A stretch of 64,000 bases of DNA from an uncultured Moraxella sp. (GCF_945873075.1 NZ_CAMCBS010000006.1:1-64000), one strand, 5' to 3'. Numbered from the stretch's first letter, positions 18,837-28,994 are shown. Numbers and translations are program-made. Notes: generated by a model from the sequence alone, not told the origin.

Positions 18837-19922
18837 TTATTGTTTGGTGTGTGTGGTTGTGGTTTGTCGTAAGCAGTTATCCAGTGCGATAAACGGATGA
18901 ATACCGAGCATATAATGTATCCAGTTGGTAAAAGAATACTTATAAATAATCTCTTGATTTGGCGATCGATAAGGTTTTTTGAGAAAACTCTGTATTTCTT
19001 CGGGGGTGATGTGATCGGTCCATATCAAGATATTGTGATCATCATAAAAATCATACTGTGCGATATTGGCATTGTTCGTGATGAGTTTTTTGGCGTAATA
19101 TAACGCTTCAAACGCTCGAAAAGACAAGCCGCCATGCACATCATTTAAGATATCTACAACAATATCTGCAGATTCGACATTTGCCAAATTCTCTTCAAAT
19201 GAGATGTTTTTATCCAAAAAAGTTACCGAATAAGGCTTGTATTCACTTTGCTTATGTTGCTGACCGCTTATGCCAGCAATCAAAAACATGGGTTCTATGT
19301 CTGATTGATGTAGGCAGTTAAGCATTTTTAGCAAAGTGGGCGTTCGCTGATCTAAATGAGATCCAACAAAATAAGCTTTTGGTGGCTTATTTTCGTCTTG
19401 AGATGTTTTTTGATTTTTTTGGGTATAATCAAAGTAAAAATTTGTGATCAGCTGCAAATCGTATTGATGGTATTTTTGAATATCAGCTGGATCAAAAACA
19501 AAAAAATTGTCAAAAAAATGTATTTTTGAGAATACATCTGGGAATCGATCCAATCCATCCCATTGGTAGCCAATTTTTTTGTTAGAAATTTCTTGCAAAA
19601 AGCTTAAAAATTCGTCCGAAAACATATCGGGTCGAATGGTTAGCATATAATCAATTTGTTTATGTTGATGCAAGAAATCCAAAAGCATGGCTTTACCTTC
19701 TCGATCTTGATTTTTCGCCTTATAGCTAAAATCCCTAAAAATTAATTTGCGAAAAAAATTAACCATTCTTTCAAAAAAATTTTTGTACTGAAACGCAGGG
19801 CGTTCATATTTGATCACGGTAAAGCCACAGTGAGAGAGATTTTTGGCAATCAAGTCACTAATCCCCATATCCTGTGGGGCGACCAAGATAATGGTTTTAG
19901 CTGCTGAATTAACAGTGGTCAT
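18837..19922 (-). CDS. Probable glycosyltransferase (GT-B-like), LOS cluster
   Basis: A 361-residue soluble protein of no sharply defined family. The C-terminal half, with DIVVDILNDVHGGLSFRAFEALYYAKKLITNNANI, has the pattern of a GT-B donor-binding domain, including an Arg/Glu segment before an ALxxGK-like turn. The N-terminal half begins TIILVAPQDMGISDLIAKNL, a Rossmann-like strand-loop-helix. Similar proteins are found in LPS and spore-polysaccharide loci (CgeB-like). ATG 19922 is chosen with GGAAG 8 nt upstream; a TTG start five codons earlier is unlikely. It ends 8 nt before msbA. Confidence 0.7.
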   Translation of the reverse strand: MTTVNSAAKTIILVAPQDMGISDLIAKNLSHCGFTVIKYERPAFQYKNFFERMVNFFRKLIFRDFSYKAKNQDREGKAMLLDFLHQHKQIDYMLTIRPDMFSDEFLSFLQEISNKKIGYQWDGLDRFPDVFSKIHFFDNFFVFDPADIQKYHQYDLQLITNFYFDYTQKNQKTSQDENKPPKAYFVGSHLDQRTPTLLKMLNCLHQSDIEPMFLIAGISGQQHKQSEYKPYSVTFLDKNISFEENLANVESADIVVDILNDVHGGLSFRAFEALYYAKKLITNNANIAQYDFYDDHNILIWTDHITPEEIQSFLKKPYRSPNQEIIYKYSFTNWIHYMLGIHPFIALDNCLRQTTTTHTKQ

Positions 19923-19950
19923 GTTTCGTACTTCCAATGATTACTTGATA

Positions 19951-21003
19951 TTAAGATGAAATTAAATTTAGATATTTTTGTACAGTTGCTGGTAGGTTGA
20001 ACCAGATTTTTGGCGAGCTTTGAAATTGCATCGGTGCTTGGCAGGCTTCATCCATTTTTTGGGCGAGTGATTCTATGTCTTGAACAGGCACAAGGTTTTG
20101 ACTTGGCAGAATCTCAGCAGGGCCTGATGGACAATCGGTGCTAATCACTGGCGTATCCAGCACAATCGACTCAAGGATGGCAATTGAAAAACCTTCAAAG
20201 TCAGAAGCGATAACCATAATATCAGCGTGTTTTATCCAAGGATAAGGATTTTTTTGAAATCCTGCAAAAATCACTTGCCCATCTAGTCCAAGCTCATGAA
20301 CCAGTTGTTTATTTTGTTCAAGCAGTGGACCTGTACCAACAAGCACCAAAGGTTTGAGCCGTTTGGATTTGGCATAGGCTCGAATCAAGATGTCATGTCG
20401 TTTTTGTTGTTTAAATTTGCCAACATGCACCATGTAGCCTTGATAGGGTGGTTGATATGCGTCAGCATCTATGATGATGGCATCGGCATCGATGGGATTG
20501 TAGATGGTTTGGATGTCGCTGTCTTTGCCGAAAAGTGCCAAAAAATCATTGGTGACTCCTTGGCTGACACCAATACAGGGTTTGGATTGATAAATCTGCT
20601 TGAGATGCGATAGCTGTGTAGCTGACGCTGAGCGGTATTCTTCGCTCATAGTGTTGTGAATAACCAGATGCACATTTGGCAGTTTGCTTTTATGCAGGAT
20701 CAGATCCACAGGATATAGATTGGATAGTACCAAATCTGGCATGCCAATTTCACGCATGACAAAGCGATCAAAGGCGGCGCACGCTACAGCACTACGCATA
20801 AACTTAGGCAAAATGCGATAGCGACGATAATCAAAATAATGCAGCTGCACACCATCAGGGACTGGCAAATCGATAATTGGCTTAAAATATATGATATGCG
20901 CATCGTGACCTGCATCAATCAAGCCTTTGGCAAGCGTCAAAGCAAAGCGTTCTGCGCCATTGCCTTGTAGGGTGAATATCGCTAGTACGACAGTTTTTTT
21001 CAT
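19951..21003 (-). CDS. Family 4 glycosyltransferase
   Basis: The 350-residue GT-B enzyme has the N-terminal LAIFTLQGNGAERFALTLAKGL loop, NPIDADAI at the domain junction, VHVGKFKQQKRHDILIRAYA, and the donor-site ASDFEGFSIAILESIVLDTPVISTD region with the E-x7-E motif. It likely adds a hexose or N-acetylhexosamine during LOS core assembly; donor unknown. Its ATG overlaps the stop of the GT25 gene by 4 nt. Confidence 0.93.
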   Translation of the reverse strand: MKKTVVLAIFTLQGNGAERFALTLAKGLIDAGHDAHIIYFKPIIDLPVPDGVQLHYFDYRRYRILPKFMRSAVACAAFDRFVMREIGMPDLVLSNLYPVDLILHKSKLPNVHLVIHNTMSEEYRSASATQLSHLKQIYQSKPCIGVSQGVTNDFLALFGKDSDIQTIYNPIDADAIIIDADAYQPPYQGYMVHVGKFKQQKRHDILIRAYAKSKRLKPLVLVGTGPLLEQNKQLVHELGLDGQVIFAGFQKNPYPWIKHADIMVIASDFEGFSIAILESIVLDTPVISTDCPSGPAEILPSQNLVPVQDIESLAQKMDEACQAPMQFQSSPKIWFNLPATVQKYLNLISS

Positions 21004-21803
21004 TTAAATCGTTCTTTATCAAATTCAATATATCTTCGCTGTGCCTTGCTCATGACTGATAGATGGCGCAGTCCCATGCGTAGCTGTGCCGATAGTCGGC
21101 GCAGCTTAAAGGTCAGCTTTTGACCAAAGTTATCATACACTACCGCATGATGCTCAGATCGCCCAATGGTGGAATCGAAGCGCAAATCATCGCCAAGCCC
21201 ATAAGCGTGCATTTGATCCTGTTGAATCATTGCGGCAGGTTCGATCTGATAGCCGTTCAGTTCATAGCTTGCGCAGATGAAACCATCAGCGATGGCAGGG
21301 GCGGATCGTTCTAGTCGGTCTAACAATTTTTTGGCACCACTTGGATATAGGATATAACCACCTGCACCCGTGCGATCTTGATACAATCGATATAGCTGAT
21401 ATTGCTCATTCATCAGCTGATATGCTGGCGTTTTATCGATGATTTTTTTGCGGCTACGCACTTCTAGATTGATCAAGTCAGCATCGCTGATTTTTTTATC
21501 AATGTCGGCTAATAGCTGTGCTAAATTCTGCACCAAGACAGCATCATCTTCCAGAATAAGACACGGCTCACCATGCTCAAGCACTGTTTGCCATGCACGC
21601 TTATGACTCAAAAAACACGCAAGCTCTACTTTACGAAGCGGGCGCTGCCACCCAAATGCTAGACGGCGATAGTCATCATCACTAATATCATCGACGCTCA
21701 CAGCAGGCAAGATATCAAAGCTTAGCCCAAGCTGTGCAAACTGTCGCTGCTGAAAGGCGAGTCGATCACTTGATTTTGGTAAATTAATCAATAAAGTTTT
21801 CAT
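21000..21803 (-). CDS. Family 25 glycosyltransferase, LOS biosynthesis
   Basis: The N-terminus (LLINLPKSSDRLAFQQRQF) and the core GELACFLSH-like segment (KVELACFLSHKRAWQ), followed by LILEDDAVL, define glycosyltransferase family 25. This family includes the LOS galactosyltransferases LgtB, LgtE and Lex1. The EDD motif is intact. The 267-residue length is normal. ATG 21803 is preferred to a TTG directly before it. The preceding gene stops 3 nt upstream, so translation is coupled. Confidence 0.92.
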   Translation of the reverse strand: MKTLLINLPKSSDRLAFQQRQFAQLGLSFDILPAVSVDDISDDDYRRLAFGWQRPLRKVELACFLSHKRAWQTVLEHGEPCLILEDDAVLVQNLAQLLADIDKKISDADLINLEVRSRKKIIDKTPAYQLMNEQYQLYRLYQDRTGAGGYILYPSGAKKLLDRLERSAPAIADGFICASYELNGYQIEPAAMIQQDQMHAYGLGDDLRFDSTIGRSEHHAVVYDNFGQKLTFKLRRLSAQLRMGLRHLSVMSKAQRRYIEFDKERFK

Positions 21804-21806
21804 CAA

Positions 21807-22550
21807 TTACCACCAGCGAGTGCGTTCACGGGTATGGCGTGCACGAAAACGACTATATACCGTATCATGCTCAGCTAGCTGTAGCCGATCAAAAATCTCG
21901 ATGACGATTTGACCCAGTGGATGATGGGCGCATACTTTATCGAGTCGCCATCGCATATTGCGCAGGCTATCATCTGTACCGACAGCAAAGGCGGCAGTGC
22001 CATCAAATAAGGCGACTCGTTCGGTTTGTAGGCGCTGACGCACATCATCATGCTCAATATCTGTAGCTTGGCAGAGTAGTCGCTCAGTTTCTTGAAGTTT
22101 GATGGTGTTAATTAGGATGTTGGCATTCATCAATATGGCTTGCAAAGTAGCATCTTCATCATGATCGATGAAGGTGTCACATGCTGATATTAGCCAACGA
22201 GTGTTTAAATGTTGTAATAAAAAATCTCTTTCTGCAAGCCATAATGCTTTGAACTTTTGAAAATTGGCTTCGGTGTCGATTTCACGACGAATCAGCACGA
22301 TCAAGCTTGCGTGGTAGTGGCACAGTGTCGGCAGACCGACGAATTCTTGGCGTAGATCGTTGATATGCGTCTGCAAATCTTTTGCTGAGCCATAGGTGTA
22401 GATGGTGTCATCACCTGTGATGAGCGTGGCTTTCATGCTTTCGATGTCTTGACCATCAAGCGCTTGCGTGACAATGTCGGCGCCGAAGCGTCGTTGGTGA
22501 CGGCTAAAAGAAAACCAGCGTTCTAATTTGGACTTTTGTCTTGGTGGCAT
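21807..22550 (-). CDS. Hypothetical protein, first gene of the LOS cluster
   Basis: Not recognised. The product has 247 residues, no signal peptide and no membrane segment. A basic N-terminus (PPRQKSKLERWFSFSRHQRR) and basic C-terminus flank a helical middle with ITGDDTIYTYG near residue 45. The segment HYHASLIVLIRREIDTEANF could belong to a Rossmann-like core. It runs directly into the GT25 gene and is therefore probably linked to LOS assembly or modification. It begins the minus-strand cluster opposite the divergent lipoprotein gene. Confidence 0.65.
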   Translation of the reverse strand: MPPRQKSKLERWFSFSRHQRRFGADIVTQALDGQDIESMKATLITGDDTIYTYGSAKDLQTHINDLRQEFVGLPTLCHYHASLIVLIRREIDTEANFQKFKALWLAERDFLLQHLNTRWLISACDTFIDHDEDATLQAILMNANILINTIKLQETERLLCQATDIEHDDVRQRLQTERVALFDGTAAFAVGTDDSLRNMRWRLDKVCAHHPLGQIVIEIFDRLQLAEHDTVYSRFRARHTRERTRWW

Positions 22551-22716
22551 GCCATATCCTATGAATCGTGATGATGTCTGTTAATCTAAATGCTTTATTT
22601 TACTTGAATTACTGTTTATACGCCAGTGTTTTACCAAATCTCAACCGTCACGAAGCTAGTAAAATGCCCCAATTTTCAGTACAATGGATCAATTTGTTAA
22701 GTCTTAGAGTAACACA

Positions 22717-23298
22717 ATGATGAATTACACAATCCGTCGTGCCATGATGTCGATATTAGCGCTATCTGTACTTGGGCTATCGGCCTGCAGTGAATCCACC
22801 ACTAAAGCCACCGAAACTACCAAAACAGAGTCGGCAGATACGGCGACAGTATCCAATTTTGAAGGCTGTTATGCCATTGAGCAAGGCTCACCTGCATTGA
22901 TAAAAATCAGTAAAGATGGCACAGGCTATGCGATGCAAATGAAAGAAAATGCCGATAAGGCACAAGCATGGGACGAGCCCGAAATGCTTGATAGCCTAAG
23001 CACTGATGATGCTTGGCAATATTTTGCAAGCAACAGCCTGAATCTGAACAAGTCAGACCTAATCGGCGATGCCATCGTGCGTAAAGACAAGGTGATGGCA
23101 ATGGCACAGGTGCAATCCGCCGCTGCCAATACCAATCCATTTCTTGACAGTGCTTATGTGGTGATGTTGATTAATAAAGTTGCCACCATTTATCAAGTGC
23201 TGTGTGATGACACTCGTGTGGATATGATTAAGGACTTTCACCATGCGACACCAAGCACGACACCAAGTGCATCACAAGACAGCACTCAATCAAAATAA
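22717..23298 (+). CDS. Predicted lipoprotein
   Basis: An N-terminal signal with lipobox LSAC (Cys24) marks this 193-residue protein as a lipoprotein. A Thr/Glu-rich linker follows, then a compact domain beginning FEGCYAIEQGSPALIKISKDGTGY. It ends in a Thr/Ser/Gln-rich tail. Two cysteines (in EGCYAI and LCDDTRV) could form a disulfide in the periplasm. Function unknown. ATG 22720 is an equally good start. A TACAAT box about 35 nt upstream may be the -10. Confidence 0.75.
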   Translation: MMNYTIRRAMMSILALSVLGLSACSESTTKATETTKTESADTATVSNFEGCYAIEQGSPALIKISKDGTGYAMQMKENADKAQAWDEPEMLDSLSTDDAWQYFASNSLNLNKSDLIGDAIVRKDKVMAMAQVQSAAANTNPFLDSAYVVMLINKVATIYQVLCDDTRVDMIKDFHHATPSTTPSASQDSTQSK

Positions 23299-23321
23299 TA
23301 CGCGAATCACTGGGGGAGAAT

Positions 23322-23627
23322 ATGGGATTTTTGGGTTATTTATTGATGGGTAGTATCGTCTATGTGATAGGCTTTATGGTGAATCTAAAGCTACTTCGCC
23401 CCAAGCGTCAAGCAGGCGTGATTGATTCTGCGACGCATCCGATTATCTTATCATGGGTGGGGGCGTGCTTTGTGATTATGCTTGGCGTATCGGCACTGCT
23501 TGGGCGATTTGTGCTGGGTCATGATGGCTTTGATTGGGCATTTATTGTGGTCAATAGCCTTGTGGCGACGGCGGTGTTTTATTTTGGGCTTAATCCTGAT
23601 ACATCACAGATGAATTTGCCGGATTGA
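23322..23627 (+). CDS. Small inner-membrane protein
   Basis: The 101-residue protein has three predicted membrane helices, at about residues 3-23, 42-62 and 70-90. They are joined by a positively charged loop LLRPKRQAG. GGGGGAG lies 7 nt upstream of the ATG. It follows the lipoprotein gene by 23 nt and may be co-transcribed with it. No family is recognised. Confidence 0.7.
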   Translation: MGFLGYLLMGSIVYVIGFMVNLKLLRPKRQAGVIDSATHPIILSWVGACFVIMLGVSALLGRFVLGHDGFDWAFIVVNSLVATAVFYFGLNPDTSQMNLPD

Positions 23628-24145
23628 TATTGACTATTGACCACTGTAAATTTTTGGGTCAAGTAATCATTTATCGGCCATTATGATTTGTTGTTCATTT
23701 TTTATGATGAATATTGCCGCTGATTTCAAGGTTGATTTTAGCAGATTAACCATGAAATCGGTGGTTTTTTATGCTTAATTCATCAATATTTATGATGTAT
23801 AAATTTTAATATCTTATATATTTAACTATACGAATTTATATCAATTAATCATATTAAATAAAATACGCGATGGCTTGTTATACATAAATGTATAAAAACA
23901 ATAAAATCAATAAGTTAATGATAAATCTTTAGTAATATTTGCCAATTATATGACATTATCTATAAGTTATTGCCTATTTATCGTATTTTCTGATAATAGC
24001 ATAAATTATGCTAATTGATACTTTACCGACCAAAAAAATTAGCGTATGATAGCTACCAAGTTAGCAAGCAAAGCTTGAACAACCTGAACAGGCAGTTGCT
24101 TGGCTGACGACTGATTACTAATGTCCCTAAAAATAGGAGTAAGTT
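23628..24145. other. 518-nt gene-free region upstream of glnA
   Basis: The stretch is AT-rich with no coding signal. A weak hairpin (AACCA/TGGTT then T6) near 23747-23771 may end the upstream transcript. The glnA promoter and a palindrome are described separately. No sigma-54 element (TGGCAC-N5-TTGCA) was seen. Confidence 0.6.
23997..24050 (+). promoter_or_regulatory. Likely glnA promoter with an upstream palindrome
   Basis: TTTACC (24022-24027) and TATGAT (24045-24050) are 17 nt apart, a plausible sigma-70 promoter 95 nt before the glnA ATG. The perfect palindrome TAGCATAAATTATGCTA (23997-24013) sits just upstream of the -35 box, where an activator or repressor could bind. Confidence 0.45.
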
Positions 24146-25555
24146 ATGTCAAATAAACTATTTGATTTGATCGAATCATCAGGTGCTAAGTGGGTAGATT
24201 TTCGTTTTACCGACACGCATGGCAAGGAGCTACACCTGACTTTCCCAGCATCGACTGTGGATGAAGACACTCTAGAAGATGGCAAGATGTTCGACGGCTC
24301 ATCAGTGGCTGGTTGGAAAGGTATCGAAGCATCTGACATGATCTTGCTTCCTGATCCAGAGACTGCCTATCTTGATCCATTCTTTGAAGCGCCAACTGTG
24401 GTGGTTACCTGTGATGTCATCGAGCCTGCTACCCTACAAGGCTACGAAAAAGACCCACGCTCAATCGCTCGTCGTGCCGAAACTTACCTAAAATCAACTG
24501 GTATCGGCGATACCGCATTCTTTGGTCCAGAGCCTGAATTCTTTGTATTTGACGAAGTCAAATGGGACATCGACCAATCAGGCGCTCGTAGCACCATCAA
24601 ATCAGAAGCAGCTGCATGGTCAACCAATAATGACTACCCATGGGGCAACAACGGTCAGCGTCCACACGTCAAAGGCGGCTATGCGGTGACTGCACCTGTG
24701 GATCACTACCATGATATGCGTGCGGTGATGTGTGATCGCATTGAAGACATCATGGGCGAAGGCCGTGTGGAAGTGCATCACCACGAAGTCGCATCAAGCC
24801 AGCTTGAAATCGGCGTATCGTTCAATACTTTGGTCAAAAAAGCAGACGAAGTACAGCAGTTCAAATATGTGGTACAAAATGTTGCGAACCAATTTGGCAA
24901 AACGGCAACCTTTATGCCAAAACCAATCGTCGGTGACAACGGCTCAGGTATGCACGTGCATATGTCGATCTCAAAAGATGGCGTAAACACTTTCTCAGGT
25001 GATGAGTACGCAGGTCTATCAACCACTGCGCTACACTTCATCGGCGGTATCATCAAGCACGCTCGTGCCCTAAATGCTATCACCAACCCAACGGTGAACA
25101 GCTACAAGCGTCTAGTACCGCACTTTGAAGCGCCGATTAAGCTTGCTTACTCAGCATCAAACCGCTCAGCATCGATCCGTATTCCACACGTATCAAGCCC
25201 GAAAGCGGTGCGTATCGAAGCTCGCTTCCCAGATCCTGCGGCGAACCCATACCTATGCTTTGCAGCGCTATTGATGGCGGGTATCGATGGTATCGAGAAT
25301 AAGGTCGATCCGGGTGAGGCAGCGGATAAGAACCTATACGACTTGCCACCAGAAGAAGAAGCATTGATCCCAACTGTGGCAGAAAACCTAGAAGCTGCCC
25401 TAAAAGCTCTTAAAGAAGACCATGCCTTCCTACTTAAAGGCGATGTGTTCTCTAAAGAGATGATTGATGCTTATATCGATCTAAAAATGCAAGAAGTACA
25501 CAAGATGAACGAAGCGGTACATCCACTTGAGTTTGATCTGTACTATCGCTGCTAA
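24146..25555 (+). CDS. glnA: Glutamine synthetase type I
   Basis: GlnA makes glutamine from glutamate, ammonia and ATP as a dodecamer. The 469-residue length fits the GSI-beta class. The N-terminal [16 protein letters not shown] latch, [13 protein letters not shown] metal-binding segment, [13 protein letters not shown]-binding [16 protein letters not shown] and Arg-rich [14 protein letters not shown] are all present. Tyr398 lies in NLYDLPPEE, the adenylylation site, so activity is expected to be controlled by GlnE. AGGAG is 9 nt upstream of the ATG. Confidence 0.98.
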   Translation: MSNKLFDLIESSGAKWVDFRFTDTHGKELHLTFPASTVDEDTLEDGKMFDGSSVAGWKGIEASDMILLPDPETAYLDPFFEAPTVVVTCDVIEPATLQGYEKDPRSIARRAETYLKSTGIGDTAFFGPEPEFFVFDEVKWDIDQSGARSTIKSEAAAWSTNNDYPWGNNGQRPHVKGGYAVTAPVDHYHDMRAVMCDRIEDIMGEGRVEVHHHEVASSQLEIGVSFNTLVKKADEVQQFKYVVQNVANQFGKTATFMPKPIVGDNGSGMHVHMSISKDGVNTFSGDEYAGLSTTALHFIGGIIKHARALNAITNPTVNSYKRLVPHFEAPIKLAYSASNRSASIRIPHVSSPKAVRIEARFPDPAANPYLCFAALLMAGIDGIENKVDPGEAADKNLYDLPPEEEALIPTVAENLEAALKALKEDHAFLLKGDVFSKEMIDAYIDLKMQEVHKMNEAVHPLEFDLYYRC

Positions 25556-25601
25556 TCAAATATTGCTAATCTATTCAATGATTTAGCAATACAATCATGA
25601 A

Positions 25602-25635
25602 CAAACCCCAAGAGTGTAGTAGCTTTTGGGGTTTG
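25602..25635 (+). terminator. Rho-independent terminator of glnA
   Basis: A 13-bp stem (CAAACCCCAAGAG with CTTTTGGGGTTTG, one G-U) and an 8-nt loop lie 47 nt after the glnA stop, followed by TTTTG. Confidence 0.85.
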
Positions 25636-25901
25636 TTTTGTTGATGGGTGATATAAGCTGTGAAAATGATTTTGGGATGAAATCAATGACAATTGGGCAG
25701 AATTTGGATAAATTTTCGGTGGTTATTAAAAGAATTGTCCCAAATTGTCCCAAATAATCTGCATAAAATTAGTGGTAATTTGATAAAAATATCATGGCTA
25801 AAATGCCGCAGTGTTAGGGTGAAATTTATCAATGGCGAAAAAACAGGCTTTAGGCTACAATAGCCTTATCAATCATTCAATCAAAGTATTTGGATAATCG
25901 C
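25636..25901. other. Intergenic region between glnA and the UbiH-type gene
   Basis: No gene is seen. A 10-nt tandem direct repeat (ATTGTCCCAA twice, about 25733-25753) is the only notable structure. With the terminator, the gap between genes is 346 nt. Confidence 0.5.
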
Positions 25902-27152
25902 GTGAATTTGCAAACTAGCTATGATATGACCATCGTCGGCGCAGGCACAGTGGGGATGGCGTGTGCGATTGCTTTGGCACAGCGTGGGCTCAAGGTGCTA
26001 TTGCTTGAGCATAAGTCAGCACCAGTGCAGGCGGATTTTGATCGTCGCCTAGCACATCGTGACGCTCGTGTGTATGCGCTTAATCTTGCCAGTATTGAGC
26101 TGTTTGAGTCGATTGGCGTTTGGCAGATGCTATCGCGGCAGGCTGATTATACCCGTATGCAAGTCTGGGCAAAAGATGGGCGTGGTGAGCTGAATTTTGG
26201 TGATGGTCGGGCAAAACTTGGCTCAATGGTTGAGCCATCGGTCATTGACTATGCCTTGTGGTGTCGTAGTCAGGCGCAGGATTTGGCGGATCATTTGACC
26301 ATTTGCTATGATGCACGCCTGTGTGCTGATGGCATGGCGGTAGATGAGATGGCTGATGGGGTGGTATTGCGTTTTCTTCATGGTGGACGACAGCAGTGCG
26401 TACGCACATCGCTTGTACTAGGTGCAGATGGTCGTGGCTCGATGGTGCGGCAGGCGGCAGGCATTGGCATTGAGACGCTTGATTATCATCAAACTGCCAT
26501 CTGCTGTGCTATTCATACTGACAAAGCACATACGCATACCGCACGCCAAGTCATGCTACCGACAGGCACGCTAGCACTGCTACCGATTGCTGATTTGCAT
26601 GATGATGACGATGGGCGATGGCAGTCGGTGGTGTGGACATTGCCACAGGCGGTGGCGCAGGATTATTTGGCGGATTATCAGCGTGAACCTGATTCACTAC
26701 GCTTGCGATTAGAGCAGGCGAGTGGCTTTGAGCTTGGGCGGATTTTGGCGGTAGAGTCTGTTGCTAGCTTTGCGCTATCAGCTCAGGTAGCGAGTCGCTA
26801 TCATCAAGGACGCATTGGGCTCATCGGTGATGCAGCTCATGGGGTGCATCCTTTGGCAGGGCAGGGGCTAAACTTAGGACTGCTTGATGTGATTAGGCTG
26901 ATTGACTGTCTAGAACGGCGTGGCAATCATCACAATAAGGCACTGCACCCACGACTATTGCATGACTATGAGCGAGCGAGTAAAGGGTATAACGCCTTGA
27001 TGATGCATAGTTTTTCGCTGATTAACTTTGCTTTTGCATCGGGTGTGGCTGATTTGCACGGTGTCGGTCATCTGCGTAGCGAAGTGATGAATATCATTGG
27101 CAAAAATCGCACGATGATGCAGTTTTTTGAGCGTCGTGCCAGTGGTCAATGA
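25902..27152 (+). CDS. FAD-dependent ubiquinone-biosynthesis hydroxylase (UbiH/UbiF/VisC family)
   Basis: Flavin monooxygenase with the N-terminal dinucleotide fold MTIVGAGTVGMACAIALAQ, the DG motif LGADGRGSMVRQAAGI near residue 175, and the second FAD motif RIGLIGDAAHGVHPLAGQGLNLGL characteristic of the UbiH/UbiI/UbiF group. These enzymes hydroxylate the ring of ubiquinone precursors at the membrane. Which ring position is modified cannot be told from sequence alone. The start is uncertain: GTG 25902, TTG 25890 or ATG 25926 (which removes 8 residues). The gene stands alone before pgk. Confidence 0.85.
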   Translation: MNLQTSYDMTIVGAGTVGMACAIALAQRGLKVLLLEHKSAPVQADFDRRLAHRDARVYALNLASIELFESIGVWQMLSRQADYTRMQVWAKDGRGELNFGDGRAKLGSMVEPSVIDYALWCRSQAQDLADHLTICYDARLCADGMAVDEMADGVVLRFLHGGRQQCVRTSLVLGADGRGSMVRQAAGIGIETLDYHQTAICCAIHTDKAHTHTARQVMLPTGTLALLPIADLHDDDDGRWQSVVWTLPQAVAQDYLADYQREPDSLRLRLEQASGFELGRILAVESVASFALSAQVASRYHQGRIGLIGDAAHGVHPLAGQGLNLGLLDVIRLIDCLERRGNHHNKALHPRLLHDYERASKGYNALMMHSFSLINFAFASGVADLHGVGHLRSEVMNIIGKNRTMMQFFERRASGQ

Positions 27153-27307
27153 TGAATTTGGGTGTGATAAGGTATTTTTTAGATTTATCACGCCATTTTA
27201 TAGATAAATCTATCTTGTCAGGCTTTGTGGATTTGATTTATAATTGGTAAATTTGCAGGTGGTGAAGCTGTGCGCCGCCTTTATTCAATCAACCAAAGGA
27301 TACTCTT

Positions 27308-28510
27308 ATGTCAATCGTCGCCATGAATGCGCTTGATTTAGCAGGTAAACGCGTTTTAATCCGTGAAGATCTCAATGTGCCAATCAAAGATGGCGTCATC
27401 ACCAGTGATGTGCGCTTGCAAGCGGCATTGCCAACGCTCAAAGATGCACTAGCGCAAGGGGCGGCGGTGCTTGTGGCGTCGCATTTGGGTCGTCCAACCG
27501 AAGGCGAGCCTGAAGCCAAATATTCATTAGCACCAGTGGCGGACTATCTTGCCAAGCATCTGGATGCACCTGTACGCTTTGAGACGGATTATTTGGGCGG
27601 CGTGGATGTCAACGCAGGCGAGCTTGTATTGCTTGAGAATGTTCGCTTTAATGTGGGCGAAAAGAAAAATTCAGCCGAGCTGTCTGAACAATACGCCAAT
27701 TTATGCGATGTATTTGTGATGGATGCCTTTGGTACGGCGCATCGTGCACAAGCATCCACCGAAGGGGTAATCCGTGCGGCCGCAGCTCAAGGCAAAGCAG
27801 TCTGCTCAGGTAATCTATTAACCGAAGAGTTATCAGCACTATCTCGTGCACTGGATAATCCTGCTGCACCTGTATTGGCTATCGTCGGCGGCTCAAAAGT
27901 TTCAACAAAGCTTGATGTACTACTTAGCCTAGCTGATAAATGCGATAGCATCGTTGTCGGTGGTGGTATTGCTAATACCTTCCTTGCGGCAACCGGTGTT
28001 AATGTCGGTGCATCGCTTTATGAGCCTGATTTGATTGATACAGCTAAAGAAATCATGACCAAGACCCAAATTCTACTACCATCAGAAGTGGTGGTGGCTG
28101 ACAAATCACAAATCGATTTTGAAGACTTTTTGGGTTCGCTTGCCAAAGCGGATGCGGTGGTCAAATCAGTCAATGACATCGGTGATAATGAGATGATTTT
28201 GGATATCTCAGAAGCTAGCGCCAATGAAATCGCTAAGCACATCAAGTTAGCAGCGACCATCCTTTGGAATGGCCCTGTGGGTGTGTTTGAAGTGGATAAA
28301 TTTGGCACAGGCACTCAGATTCTGTCATTGGCGGTCAAAGACAGTGCAGGCTTTAGCATTGCAGGTGGTGGCGATACACTGGCGGCGATTGACAAATATC
28401 AAGTGGCAGATGATGTCAGCTATCTATCAACAGGTGGTGGTGCATTCCTTGAGTTTGTTGAAGGTAAGACCTTGCCTGCGATTGCAGCTTTGGCCGAAAG
28501 TAACAAATAA
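27308..28510 (+). CDS. pgk: Phosphoglycerate kinase
   Basis: Pgk interconverts 1,3-bisphosphoglycerate and 3-phosphoglycerate with [20 protein letters not shown], the substrate-binding [17 protein letters not shown], nucleotide-site GGSKVSTKL and the C-terminal GGGDTLAAI are all conserved in 400 residues. AAGGA is 8 nt upstream of the ATG. It is followed by a small lipoprotein gene and fba, a common glycolytic grouping. Confidence 0.97.
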   Translation: MSIVAMNALDLAGKRVLIREDLNVPIKDGVITSDVRLQAALPTLKDALAQGAAVLVASHLGRPTEGEPEAKYSLAPVADYLAKHLDAPVRFETDYLGGVDVNAGELVLLENVRFNVGEKKNSAELSEQYANLCDVFVMDAFGTAHRAQASTEGVIRAAAAQGKAVCSGNLLTEELSALSRALDNPAAPVLAIVGGSKVSTKLDVLLSLADKCDSIVVGGGIANTFLAATGVNVGASLYEPDLIDTAKEIMTKTQILLPSEVVVADKSQIDFEDFLGSLAKADAVVKSVNDIGDNEMILDISEASANEIAKHIKLAATILWNGPVGVFEVDKFGTGTQILSLAVKDSAGFSIAGGGDTLAAIDKYQVADDVSYLSTGGGAFLEFVEGKTLPAIAALAESNK

Positions 28511-28662
28511 TTTGTAATAAAGTAGCTAACTTAAGCCATTGTTACTTTTTGTTGCATTTGCTTGATTGTGCTTGTCAAATCAAGCATCTTTGGCTAAACT
28601 AAGTGGCGTAAGTAGGTCTGATTACCCGTATTTGGGTAAGCAATCAACAAGAGAGATTAAAT

Positions 28663-28929
28663 ATGAAAAAAATCGCATTGGTAGCCCTTGCTGCACTTGT
28701 GTTAGCAGCTTGCTCAAAGCAAGAGCAAAAAGCTGAAGAAGCACCTGCGGCACAGACTGAGCAAGTCGCCAAAGAAGCCGAAGCTGCTGCTCAACAAGTC
28801 GCCCCTGCACAAGAAGGTGCAACAACTGAGCCTGCTCAAGCTGCAGATGGTGCAGCTGCACAGCCGGAACAGCCAGCAGCTCAAGCCGATACTGCAGAAG
28901 CAAAAGCACCTGAAGATCAGCAGTACTGA
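28663..28929 (+). CDS. Small Ala/Gln/Glu-rich lipoprotein
   Basis: The 88-residue product has a clear lipoprotein signal, MKKIALVALAALVLAACS, with Cys17 in LAAC. The rest is a low-complexity Ala, Gln, Glu and Pro sequence that is probably extended. GAGAG lies 10 nt upstream of the ATG. The perfect inverted repeat TTACCC-GTATTT-GGGTAA just upstream (about 28622-28639) may be an operator. Small repetitive lipoproteins of this kind are often abundant envelope spacers, but no specific function can be given. Confidence 0.75.
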   Translation: MKKIALVALAALVLAACSKQEQKAEEAPAAQTEQVAKEAEAAAQQVAPAQEGATTEPAQAADGAAAQPEQPAAQADTAEAKAPEDQQY

Positions 28930-28961
28930 TTAGTACCACTCGTTGTGATTCGATGAGATTG

Positions 28962-28994
28962 ACAGCATCAATGAGCTATGTTCGTTGATGCTGT
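28962..28994 (+). terminator. Terminator after the small lipoprotein gene
   Basis: ACAGCATCAA (28962-28971) pairs perfectly with TTGATGCTGT (28985-28994), followed by TTTTATTATT. It separates the lipoprotein gene from fba. Confidence 0.82.

Noticed and set aside
25733..25753. Tandem ATTGTCCCAA repeat as a possible iteron or operator
   Set aside because: Only two copies of 10 nt with no further structure; insufficient to call a functional site.
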